A stretch of DNA of 64,000 nt, from NCBI GenBank assembly GCA_921293015.1, contig OV121096.1, positions 12,341,000-12,404,999 of the forward strand, read 5' to 3'. Position numbers and translations under genes: made by a program. Source of the DNA: Phorcus lineatus (Eukaryota > Mollusca > Gastropoda > Trochida > Trochidae). A model generated the notes under the pieces. The model saw only the letters and a list, made by a program, of their open reading frames with translations. It had not been told where the DNA came from and did not search any database. Numbering within the stretch: the first letter of the stretch is position 1; every line of letters begins with the position of its first letter. Positions 49,334 to 60,572 of the stretch are shown piece by piece.

Positions 49334-51557
49334 CTGGAAAATATAAAATGCATCATTATAAGACATTCGCTGGGCGGAAATCCTCCTGCAGATATTGAGA
49401 AATTGGTTCCTTACAGATTAGATTGTATAAGAAGTCTATGTTCTACAACCCCTTCAAATTACGCTCTCACATTCGTATCTATAGATAACTTAATTCACTT
49501 TACTCTTTGTTCAAAAAGCGTTGAGGTTTAAGAACTCTCCATATTGTTGGACAATGAGTGCTCGGATTTCCTCCAAGAGGCGACGAATGTATTTAACTTT
49601 TCATAAGAATTTGAAGCACACTAGTGACGTCATCATATTGTTCTTAGCCCTTTTTTGCAGTAACAGAGCGTTGCAAATGACATTATATCACTTGTTTGAG
49701 GTTTTGAATGAATCTGCTAATTAGATTAAATATACTACGAGGTTTCGGTGAGGTTCAAGACCACAAATATCCTCGTAACTTTATATCTTTAACATCGTGT
49801 CTCCTCCATTATTTTCGGGAATGGAGTACTTACCCGCACATTAACCTTTATAAATGTCTTTCTAATGCAGTTAAAATTGAGGTCACGTAGCTATGGATAT
49901 TTAAAATCATAATTAAAAAAGAACCATCTATGTTTAATGATAACCGTGTGCATGAATTTTTGTGACCTTATTATGGCAAGTTTAAATTATGCGTTCAAGA
50001 AAATAAGGATAGAGTGAACACTATTATTACGTTAATTCGTAAGCGGGATATAACTATGATATAGGTTGTAAACTTTCTTGGGGGATACATAATTAAACAT
50101 AGCCACTGAAGCTTGCCAAGCTGCCATTGCTGGAACTGCATGACCTTTGACATTCTAGGATTTAATCTTTAGTTTCTAAACGTTGTGACATCACAGGCTA
50201 AATATACTCTCATCATACCTCGCCGTCGTTATTCAAAAGAATGGAAAAATTGTTGAATAAACGACATATGTGTAATTATCTTTATGTGGAGAATGATATT
50301 TGATTATGTAATTGTCAACCTAGGCAAGGGTCATTCAGTGTAAACTGACGTCATGATTGATCTTTACATGCATTGACAATCCCACTTAATATGTTGACAA
50401 ACATTTTTTATAAGGGAGGCTCGTTTATCATATTGTTATGCAGACTGTTGAGGGCTAGTGCTGATGGGCGATATTGAGTAGATGGTTAGACAGCAATGTG
50501 TTACATGTAGAGATGACACGAATAACCAAATTATCCGGGAAAAGCATCAGTCTAGTTCCTGTAAGAATCGATACCGAATTTAATCTTAATATTGACAGTT
50601 GTCTCGACAGACTGAATCCAACGGATATTTTCCGTATCTATTAGGGTTGTGCACTGATAAAGATGCAAAAATCTGAGGTCAAGGCAATTCTTGTTTAGAA
50701 AATAACTATGACGTCACACGCGTTAACATGTTTAACTTGAATAAAACATAAATTATAAAATTCATGAACATTGATTCAAGAACTTTCAAGAAAATTGTAT
50801 CAGCTGTGTCGCCAAATTCATCATCAAAATCGAACGATTTTAATTACAGTTTACAAAGCTACTTTGAGTCACAAGTTTTATAAATATCAATCTTGATTGT
50901 TTAGGGGTAATTTAGATGTTCTCTTTAGGGATGGTGCATGGTTTGAATATCCTGCAGAAGTTGTACAAACTCGCCATGGCATACAAATTCAATGTTTATT
51001 CCAAATGCAGAATATGTGTCATCCCAAAACACTTTCATATTTAATTCGAGGCACTTGCACAGTCTTTTGAAATTATGTCAAATGACATAATTATTTCTTC
51101 TTCAAATTGATTTATCTAAAAATACATTCAATACATCAAACATTTTGATTTCATATTCTAAGTTGAACCCTGATCTTACCTCACCATACACGTTAGCGAC
51201 ATAGGGTACCCGGGAAGGAGTTTGTAGATACCCAATGGTACCCGAGTACTTGAATTACGACTTATGTAACTCCAGATTCAAATACCCGGAAGACTAACAA
51301 CCCAAAAAAGAAGTTTGAATCATGTTGTTTCCAAAACTTACTTAGCAATCGTTCAAACCTTCTTCGCCAGTATAGTTTTCAATAAACCACATACATAAGT
51401 GTAGAATTAACAAAAAGAGCCGAGGTAATTACAGACACGGTTGAAAGGTTTTGTTTCGATTAAGGATAATTTAACTTAAAAACAGATCGCCAACAACTTA
51501 TTGAAGTGATCTTAATCATCTATAATTTAATTATACAGATTGTTTTGGTTTATTTAC

Positions 51558-51625
51558 CTTAAATTTATCTTCTCCTTATGTTTCAAAACGAAATCTTCCA
51601 ACTAACATGGGCAGTTGTAAGTTTT
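51558..51625 (-). other. Predicted 5' noncoding exon of M2
   Basis: On the minus strand this reads GGAAGATTTCG, TTTTGAAAC and then AAATTTAAG|GTAAATA, with a good donor at 51557. It aligns with the MITE-split copy at 44456-45105 and the M3 exon at 55719. It has no in-frame ATG; translation would start at the first codon of the next exon (TTTAAG|ATGC), about 2.2 kb downstream. The 5' boundary is estimated from the TATA-like element at 51631-51649. Confidence 0.55.
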
Positions 51626-51630
51626 TAATA

Positions 51631-51649
51631 TATACACTGTAACTATAAA
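51631..51649 (-). promoter_or_regulatory. Conserved TATA-like promoter core of M2
   Basis: On the plus strand the block reads TATACACTGTAACTATAAA; the M1 copy at 45131-45149 differs at one position. On the minus strand it supplies TATA-type sequence about 30 bp upstream of the shared GGAAGATTTCG start of the 5' exon. That is the expected distance for a TATA box. Confidence 0.5.
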
Positions 51650-52691
51650 CAAATTTCAATGCCTACAGACATGGTTTGTTGTCACACCCGCTTTGTAACG
51701 TCGCGAGCGTTTTTGAATGGGACCACCTCGTCTGTTGTCCATTATTTTGAAATATTTACAAAGCACTGCCGCATATGTCGAGTCACAGGTTCGAGTCGCC
51801 CTGTATCGACACGATTTCAATAGTGATGTCAGTCCTTTTGGAGCTTTGTTTACATTCACTCGGATCATTCGTAAAAATAAACCACATTTGTAAATAAAAC
51901 GCTTTGAATAGTAACTTGACGTCATTGGCCTTGATTGTATCGTGTTTGACCTATATTGCTGACGACTCTCTATTTTGGTGTTTGAGGTCTGACGTACTTA
52001 ATTGCCATCTTATTTAGATAATAGAATGCCGGAATATCCTTAATAACTACAAAAATTCATATTTTAATTAAGGAACAGTACGATGAATGGATAATAAAGT
52101 AGGGGTAATGTCCCCGTTTTTGTATCCGTTTTATGATATAAACTAAGGTGTTTTTTAAACATATTAAGAGTAAGACCTTATTTTGCTGCACGTTTTAGCA
52201 TAGTGAGATAAACAAAGTATCAAATCAAATTTTATTTCCTCCCTAAAAAGTGAGTTTTGCTTCGATAGATAAGACAATCCATTCGAAACACATAGAGGGG
52301 TGGCTAATAAGAAATTGAAACACATACGAAGGGTGTCCGATAGGTAGCGATGTTGCTGTTGAAATATTTTCAATTTACTCCTAGTATATTTCAACCCCCA
52401 GGAACTTTGTTCTGTTATATTTTATCTACTGTCCATTATTTTATCATGGTCAACATTTTTTCCCACCTCTTAAACTGGTACTATCACACACGTCCAAATC
52501 AGTGATAGATGTACACATATCACAAAGTTCTGGAACAAATATACATGCAAACAACATAGCGTTGAGGTTCACTTGACTGCACTGTGAACGTTAATTTAAA
52601 CAAATATGCCATTTGAAACTACATATCCATCTATCAGAATTTCTACCAATATTTACCAGAGCAGCTTTTTTTGCGTGACACTACATATAAT

Positions 52692-53073
52692 GTTAGGGGC
52701 ACGGAGTATATGTTTTAAGTCAAATATGTCAAACCTTGTAAGTGGTGTTAAATTATGGAGAATTACTGTTTCTTTTCTGAAAATGACCTTTTTGTGACCG
52801 AAAACCGGACAATGATTAAATCATATACTCTTTGAAAGTTAACAACAGACACAAAGATAAATATTGAATGGTAGTAAGTCATTTAACTAATGTTCATGTA
52901 AATGGAAACAGTTATAAACATACAATAAACATTGCAATAATGAATGTTTGGATACATTGATATTGTAAGACTTAAATGTGTGTGCCCTTCAAAAAAACCC
53001 TCATCAAAATTTGAATCAAGCAATCAGAATGTAATGGATTGTGATTTGACATAACTGCACGGTATACCTTTAA
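52692..53073. mobile_element. MITE family A, copy 3 (diverged)
   Basis: The left end is TTAGGGGCACGGAGTATATG. The inner signature GACCGAAAACCGGACAATGA is clear. The right end near TTAA at 53070 has decayed. Confidence 0.55.
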
Positions 53074-53186
53074 AGAAGTCGTCCAAGGGGAGGTAACTTT
53101 TTATGATATTTTAACAAAATATTCCAGGATAACTAGGCCTACACTTTCCAAGAACAAATAAATCAGGTGTGTAAAAACAAGTGTTT

Positions 53187-53198
53187 ATGATTATGATA

Positions 53199-53233
<35 letters not shown>

Positions 53234-53268
53234 AATGATGATGATGGTGATGATGACGATGAATATGA
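53187..53268. repeat. (GAT)n microsatellite
   Basis: About 80 bp of ATG/GAT repeats with a few interruptions, just downstream of M3. Confidence 0.9.
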
Positions 53269-54024
53269 TTATCAGGATCATTTGCAGCACAACTGGGGGA
53301 AAAAAACAAGTCCACCTGAAAATGATGATTTACAATCTTGTCAATCTTTTACACGCCACGCGATGAATTTATTTCATTCTGTATCGCTGACCTTATCGGC
53401 TTAACAACGAAAATAAAGAAACAATCACATCAGATAACTCAATATTTTTATTTTTAAAATACTACATGTTTGTTTAAGGCAAAGGGGTTACAGGTTTCAA
53501 CAGTATGATGGATACTTTTTAAGAATTTATATTGTCTCATTATCGTTATATAAATAAGATATGTCGGATTATCATCTTATATTTTACCAATGGTTACGAC
53601 ATGTAAAGTGTGGAAAGTTTAAAAATGTCTCAGTTTTGTCATCGTTGAGCTTCAACATAAATTGTCACAGCCGAGAGATTGTAAGAAAACTACTACGGTT
53701 GCTATTCCTCGTACCCTCCTTTCACAATGCACTCAGGGGATCCGGGGGATGAACAGATTCTCTATGACTTGGAACCATTCTCTGGCTTGAAATAGTCATC
53801 TGCGTATAGCGATGGATTATTCACTGCATTTGTTCATGTTTCCAAGAAAATCGACAAAGATCCTCGCGAGGATATACCCCACAACCGCTTGTACCTCTAC
53901 TCGCAACATAAATTCACTACAGAAGTTATTTCCATCATGAATCGCTTGCAAAGGAAGGATCTTGGATCTTCATACAATACATGTTGGCCTTATGTCGCGG
54001 ACAAAGGTCAATCTATTCACGACG

Positions 54025-55736
54025 TTATTTGTGTCTTCCTTTGTGATGTCTTCTTTGACACTCAAAGCGTATCTGTTGATCAGAACCAGGCCGGATCTGA
54101 ACAACGTGCAGGTTTCCCGATTTGTCATGACATTTTACAAAGACTGTTTTTTCATTGAAGTACCAACAGGTAAAGGAAATGGCGAATAACATGGCGAGAA
54201 GAATCTCCATGAGTTTCAATCTTTCCTCATCAACACCATTCGGGCTTTTATGGATGTAACTTTGGTAACACAACAACGACAGCATGCAGGCTACGGCAAG
54301 ATCACACGATGCCAAGATTATCTGCGAAAATCAAAATACAAAAACGTATAAGTATCTCTACATTTGCAGAGTGAATCTGTATTAACGAAAGAAATACGTG
54401 TCAAAGATGGAGTTAATGTTGAGGTAAGAGTTTGAAATTCCGCACAAAACTCGTCCCGAAAAGTATAGGAACTTTTTCCAAATTATCACCATATCAATTT
54501 TATTCGAACCAAAAGCTTATCCATACCAATACAATGTTAACAAGAGATCTGAGTCATTTAGACTTGACTTGATCATCAACTGGCAATAATTAAAAAAACG
54601 CCAACTGACAATAATGTAAAGGAAGATCAAAGTATCTTTTTTTAAATATGAATTGTTTGTATTGCCACGTCTCTATGTAGACGGTGGTTGATTCTTTTAG
54701 TGACATTAAAGGGACACAGAGTATGTTATCGGAGTGGAATTTATCAAACATTACTAATAATGTTAATCTATCGAGAAGCACTAGTTGTTTCTGAAAATCA
54801 TAATCGGAGAGTTATCAAATCAATATAGAAACAATAAACAGGTCAATGACTCAAACGTAATTTTGGAAACTATTCTACATCAGGCACACAAAACCATATT
54901 TGTTGGTAGTGTTCAGTATGTCATACAACTTAAATTCATGTAAAGTTGACGCAGAATTTCGACTTATGGGCATCTATGAACTGTTTATTACTATTATTAA
55001 AAACAGGAAAATATCCTAATTTTGGCAATTCAGAGATAAGATTCAAGTTAAGGGAGAATCTTTAATTTAATCCAGTGTAGATGGTATTTTGACTCTTATT
55101 TAAGCAACATACCCTGTGTCACTTTAATCACAAATAAGAAGCTGATGTTACCTGGAAACACCAGCTGCATCACGGCTTGAGAAATATCTTAAGAACAATG
55201 TCATAAGAGCAAGCCTCGGATGTCATCAATATTCATTAATTTATGGAACATCAAAAGCCAATTTGTTAAGATTTTATTTATCCATAATCATTATATTTTC
55301 ATGATTTGGCCATTTTGAGGTAAATAAAACATCCTAGGCAAAACGTCAATTTTTTCTGACGTCATGTCAACTGTCATACGACTATGAAACATGTGACCAA
55401 AGGCAAGCCTCGGATAATTGTAACCCGTGTTGATATGTGTGATATCGGACGATACTTGGCTGAATCTTTCTATTGACTTCAACTCCAAGACACGAAAGTT
55501 GAAAGTTTCAGTAAACAATATTAACTGTCAAGATAATCATATTCATTTCTCAGAATATCAGTTTCAAAGTGATAAGTTTCTATTGTCCGGTAGTCTACTA
55601 CGAAATAGGAGAAATGTTTGCTGACCACTATACTTGACTGCAGATGTTAAAGAATTTAACTCATTCTTATTGGATTAAACAAAAGAGACAAAATCTAGAT
55701 TTTTCTACAAATATTTACCTTGTTTGCTGTAATCAT
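54025..55736 (-). CDS. M3: short two-span membrane protein, third paralog (2 coding exons)
   Basis: The exons are 55736-55719 (MITANK, donor GTAAATA) and 54321-54025 (acceptor TTTTCGCAG, phase 0), giving 104 residues. The second exon has no early ATG, so the start must come from exon 1, unlike M1 and M2. Hydrophobic segments lie at about 7-25 (IILASCDLAVACMLSLLCY) and 42-60 (KLMEILLAMLFAISFTCWY). The second aligns with the M1 membrane segment (AIVFWLWNKK vs AISFTCWYFNEK). The C-terminal module follows at once (63-92, with VFVKCHDKSG and IRPGSDQQIRF), then a basic tail RRHHKGRHK. The disordered middle of M1/M2 is absent, so this may be the minimal form of the family. The 1.4-kb intron holds a MITE. 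Function unknown. Confidence 0.7.
54706..55127. mobile_element. MITE family A, copy 4, in the M3 intron
   Basis: This 422-bp element has TTAA at both ends and good terminal inverted repeats: TTAAAGGGACACAGAGTATG and, at the right, CATACCCTGTGTCACTTTAA. Confidence 0.75.
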
Positions 55737-56431
55737 TTTTCACTAATTTTCAAAAGACCAAATCTTCCTTCAACAAATTATATTCAATAATTTATTCCTT
55801 ATGCGTTGGAACTAAAAGTAATTATAGCGTCAGTGTTATTCCTGTCAATATCGTTGATCTCGGTACTATTGATTACAGAAAAAGCAACAATTTAGAGAAC
55901 ATTACAAGCGAGACTCTTTATAATACTAACAAGACGTAGAAAAACACAAGCTGCACACTTGCCTCTTTAATTCTTTGAGCTAAGTTATTTGGGAAAAGCA
56001 TTTAGTCGAGTCAGGTAATACTTTGTGTCTTATCAACATACTGTTCTATATACTGTTATTATTGAAATGGTATGGTTTGGGCGAGCTCAAGGCTGGATTT
56101 ATATCAAAATTCATTATGAGAGATTATTTTTGTCACAAGATTGCGAAACTTACATCAGGTATTCATGAAATATCCTAAGAATGGTGCAACTGGTTTCTGA
56201 CTTGTGTGCTATTAATGAAGCTTGCTTTCAATACAAGAATGACTTAATCGATATCAGTTTCCGTAAGAGGAAAACCTGCAATGCAATGATAAGCACTGAA
56301 CACAGGCAGTTGACGAAGATATGTCATCTTAAATTTCCACTACCAAAAGCCCAGTTTCCTATATTCAAACATTTTCTCCTGTTAACCCTCAATATGCTAT
56401 GTATATAGCCTTGAGTGAAATAAAGTTCTGT

Positions 56432-56921
56432 TCTGTTCTGACACAGATTATGTTTCAAAATTGTGTATGTCGCCTTATTAGTAATCAATTTACCATGTGT
56501 CCTGCGTTAAGTTCAAGTTTAATATGTCGAAATAATTGCCTTTTCCCCACTTAAATGCCAAAATTATTATATTTACTTATTTTCAATAATTATCGACAAA
56601 AGGCGATATAGATGTACCGAGTTTGAAATTCTACGTCCCACTTGTTTGTATACTACTTATGCGATATGCTTAACGCTACCATACCATATTTGTCGTTATA
56701 TCTGCTGTAAATAAGTTTCCAAAATTACGTTGGAGTCATTGACGCGCGTCACTGTCCGGTTTTCGATAACAAATAACAACTTTAAGCTGCTTTTTTTTAC
56801 TATAATGAACTGAAAGGTATTAAAATGGTAATTTCCAGATACAACCAGTGATTCTCGATATAATAACACCATTTTTAAAGTTTGACATATTTGACCTCAA
56901 CAATATTCTCTGTCCCTTTAA
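56432..56921. mobile_element. MITE family A, copy 5
   Basis: It is in the same orientation as copy 1, with AATAAGTTTCCAAAATTACG, CACTGTCCGGTTTTCGATAA and the right end ATTCTCTGTCCCTTTAA. The left end (near GACACAGATTATGTTTC) is diverged. Confidence 0.65.
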
Positions 56922-57330
56922 CAGCGCTTCTTCCCTTCAATCTCATATTTCCAAGGCGATCTTTGGGAACATTCATTATAAAATATGTTTTTGTGCAAAA
57001 ATATTACACTTTTCTTACTTTTACAGTGTTTTGATGATTCAAAGTTATGTTATCAGATTGTTATTTTATTTCCAGAGTTAGACCTCTCTTCTTATAATCT
57101 TTATGAAATCAGATATCATTCCAGACCCGTCCTTCCTCGTACGCGTTCCTGATCTGAGCGCCGATCACTGTCGTTTCATCTGACCTTTGGGGTCCAGCCA
57201 ATCACGTGGCTAGAAAACAAGCAGCCGATGTGATGTTTTAATAAGTTTGGTTGTTTGAATTTCTCGAAGGTGAGAGCTCAAAGACAAGGTCATCTGACAA
57301 AGCCCTCTGAGGAGCCGTACTCGGATCAGA

Positions 57331-57653
57331 AATGCAGCGTGCTAGGAGTGTAGGTTCTAGCTGATTTCAATGAGATTGGCAACATCACCGGGCTCTTTAA
57401 ATGTTCAGTATGATGCAGCCTGCTGGGAGTGTAGGTTCTAGCTGATTTTAATGAGATTGGCAACATCACCGGGCTCTTTAAATGTTCAGTATGATGCAGC
57501 CTGCTGGGAGTGTGGGTTCTAACTGATTTCAATGAGATTGTCAACATCACCGGGATCTTTAAGTGTTCAGTATGATGCAGCCTGCTGGGAGTGTGGGTTC
57601 TAACTGATTTCAATGAGATTGGCAACATCACCGGGCTCTTTAAATGTTCAGTA
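57331..57653. repeat. 81-bp tandem repeat, 4 units
   Basis: The units contain GATGCAGCCTGCTGGGAGTG and CAACATCACCGGGCTCTTTA and are highly similar. The 81-bp period keeps minus-strand frames open (a 101-residue frame), which is not evidence of coding. Confidence 0.9.
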
Positions 57654-57705
57654 TGACAGTAATGGTGTCGACAAAGGAGGTTCAGAGCATTTCCTCGTTA
57701 CTGAA

Positions 57706-58323
57706 ACCTTACAGGTACCACGCGACCAGGGTGTGTTTGTGGAGACGATTAGGTACCCTCACCTGAAATCTTACAGGTACCACTCGACCAGGGTGTGTTT
57801 GTGGAGACGATTAGGTACCCTCACCTGAAATCTTACAGGTACCACTCGACCAGGGTGTGTTTGTGGAGACGATTAGGTACCCTCACCTAAAATCTTACAG
57901 GTACCACTCGACCAGGGTGTGTTTGTGGAGACGATTAGGTACCCTCACCTAAAATCTTACAGGTACCACGCGACCAGGGTGTGTTTGTGGAGACGATTTG
58001 GTACCCTCACCTGAAATCTTACAGGTACCACTCGACCAGGGTGTGTTTGTGGAGACGATTAGGTACCCTCACCTGATACCTGACAGGTACCACGCGACCA
58101 GGGTGTGTTTGTGGAGACGATTAGGTACCCTCACCTGAAATCTTACAGGTACCACTCGACCAGGGTGTGTTTGTGGAGACGATTAGGTACCCTCACCTAA
58201 AATCTTACAGGTACCACTCGACCAGGGAGTGTTTGTGGAGACGATTTGGTACCCTCACCTGATATCTTACAGGTACCACACGACTAGGGTATGTTTGTGG
58301 AGACGATTAGGTACCCTCACCTG
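57706..58323. repeat. 62-bp tandem repeat, 10 units
   Basis: The units contain CGACCAGGGTGTGTTTGTGG and AGACGATTAGGTACCCTCAC, with CTTACAGGTACCAC between. Units differ by one to four bases, so the array is recent. It starts only ~50 bp after the 81-bp array but is unrelated in sequence. Confidence 0.9.
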
Positions 58324-59194
58324 TGCCTTATTAAACCTCACTCCACTTGAAAATTATCGCTTCACGTGTTATCATAAGTTGAGATTAGCACTAACAATTT
58401 ATTTTTACAAACGGGTTGAATTTTTTTCTTAAAAATCCTTGCGGTACTTTACAAGATATTCCACAATAAAGAATACTGCAGGATTTTCTTTAAATACATT
58501 ACAAGTTGTTGTTTTTTCAAATTGTTTTAACAGCATTTGGTTGAGGATTTGTTTTAACTCAGTAAGTCATAAATTTACAAAATACGGAGCATATAATCCA
58601 TAGATGAAAAACAAAGCAAACTTTCATCTTATATGTAAATGTAAAATCGCCTGAATGCTTTCTGTTGCAAGATATGGTTTTCATTTTCGTTTGAACATAG
58701 CACCTAATGACACCAACAAACTCGAGATTCGAACCTCAGTCTGATTTACCTCGAGAGTATGATTGAAATACAAACACTCGTTTAGCTTAATCGATAATCT
58801 ACGTCAAGGCGTGAAATGCGTTAGCACTTGATGACTTTGAACACACACGTGCTGAACGCTAATCCTAAATATATAATACTCATTTTTTGAAAGTTAGAGT
58901 GAAGGCTATATGACGCACTGACCTTATGTACTTTTGACCTTGATCGGTCTAACGGAATGTGATACTCCCAGTCTAAAACTATAACTTAGACATTAAATCT
59001 AATATCTTTATTTCTTTAAATCTTCATTTTCAGTAATTATAAGCATCGATTTTGTCCATGATAGCGATAGAATAGTAGTGGTATTAGAAACTGTGGCAGC
59101 AGAGGTTGCCGTTACTGTGGCAGTAGAAATGAGTGTAGTGGTCGTAGAAGTAAAATTAGTTGTTGAGCACAAAGTTGTAAAATCAGTATAGTAG

Positions 59195-59295
59195 CAATAG
59201 TAGTAGTAATAATAATAATAATAATAGAAGTAATAGTAGTAATAATAGAAGTAGTAGTCGTAACAGTAATAGTAGTCAGTAGTAGTAGTGATTGA
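59195..59295. repeat. (TAG)n/(TAA)n microsatellite
   Basis: A compound, interrupted trinucleotide tract. The open frames across it are low-complexity (poly-Tyr, poly-Thr) and are not genes. Confidence 0.85.
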
Positions 59296-59693
59296 GTAGA
59301 TGATGTATTGTTTCATGATTACTTTGGTTAATATATACATGTGATTGCCTATGAATTATGTGTATGATACACTTAATAGTAATGTAGAATGTAGCATTGT
59401 CCATAGATGATGTGATTTAATAATTCACATATGATGTAATGCTAATGTAATACTTATTATGCATCAATCATAATGTTTCTATATATAGATAAGGTGCTTG
59501 ATGTGTCGATTTGATACATCGATGCTACAATAATAAGTTACAATAGTATGTTCAATTGATCACGTTTTAATTCATTTTATTCCTGTATTTCAGGGTTTCT
59601 TCTTGTTATTACTTTATTGTAATAAATGGTCAAGACTCACACCCCCAGTAGTTGGTTGTCTTTGGATAGAAACTGGATAACCTATACACACTA

Positions 59694-59695
59694 CT

Positions 59696-59730
<35 letters not shown>

Positions 59731-59975
59731 GGTAGTGGTGGTGGTAGTGGTAGTGGTAGTACTAGTAGTGGTAGTAGTAGTAGTAGTAGTAGTAAGAGTA
59801 GTAGTAGTAGTAGTAGTAGTGGTAGTAGTAGTAGTGGTAGTAGTAGTAGTAGTAGTAAGAGTAGTAGTAGTAGCAGCAGTAGTAGTAGTAGTAGCAGTAG
59901 CAGTAGTAGTAGTTGTAGTAGTAGTAAATAGTAGTAGTAGAAGCAGCAGCAACAGAAGCAGTAGTAGTAGTGATA
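59694..59975. repeat. Long compound (GTA)n/(GTG)n microsatellite
   Basis: Nearly 280 bp of AGT/GGT/AGC-type triplets. The overlapping open frames (poly-Ser, poly-Val, poly-Thr) come from the triplet period. Confidence 0.9.
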
Positions 59976-60448
59976 TGTTGTTGATATTGTTAAATTGGTT
60001 TTATTGGTAAATTTTATGTAACAGTTATCCTAATGGCAGTTGTATAGAAATAGCAGCAGTAGTATTAGTGTCATTAGTGGTAGTAGTGTCAGTAGTTATA
60101 GAGAAGTCGAAAAAGCGAAATCTTTACGGGCGGGATGGACGTCATACAATGCCATAAACCCATCGGACATCTCCGCGTAATGAGCTAAATCCTACTGTAA
60201 GTGTCTCTTATTGCCGAAGTTGTCAGTTTATCATCTCTAGAAGGGAGCACATGAATTACATTCTTTTATCAAAAGAAATAAACTTTGTCATGAACAGGTT
60301 CATTTATTCAATGAATGATAACTTATTATGACACATTGTCTTTCATTGCCCTTTTATCTCGACACATTATGAGAACTGTAGACTCGATTTGATATAGCTT
60401 GGTGACGTGGATTACTTAGGAAGACGAGCTCGAATAAATCGGGGGGAT

Positions 60449-60572
60449 ATCATGCTGCACGTGCACTTCGCACGACGAGCTACATTATCCTGGGGAAATC
60501 ATGCTGCACGTGCACTTCGCACGACGAGCTACATTATTCCGGGAAAATCATGCTGCACGTGCACTTCGGATG
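60449..60572. repeat. 49-bp tandem repeat with E-boxes, 2.5 units
   Basis: ATCATGCTGCACGTGCACTT starts at 60449, 60498 and 60547. Each unit holds the palindrome TGCACGTGCA with a CACGTG E-box. Confidence 0.8.

Noticed and set aside
53889-54189. Plus-strand frames opposite M3
   Set aside because: Antisense to M3; the conserved module is on the minus strand.
57326-57631. 101-residue minus-strand repeat frame
   Set aside because: By-product of the 81-bp tandem repeat.
59614-60010. Poly-Thr, poly-Ser and poly-Val frames
   Set aside because: They come from the GTA-type microsatellite; low complexity on both strands.
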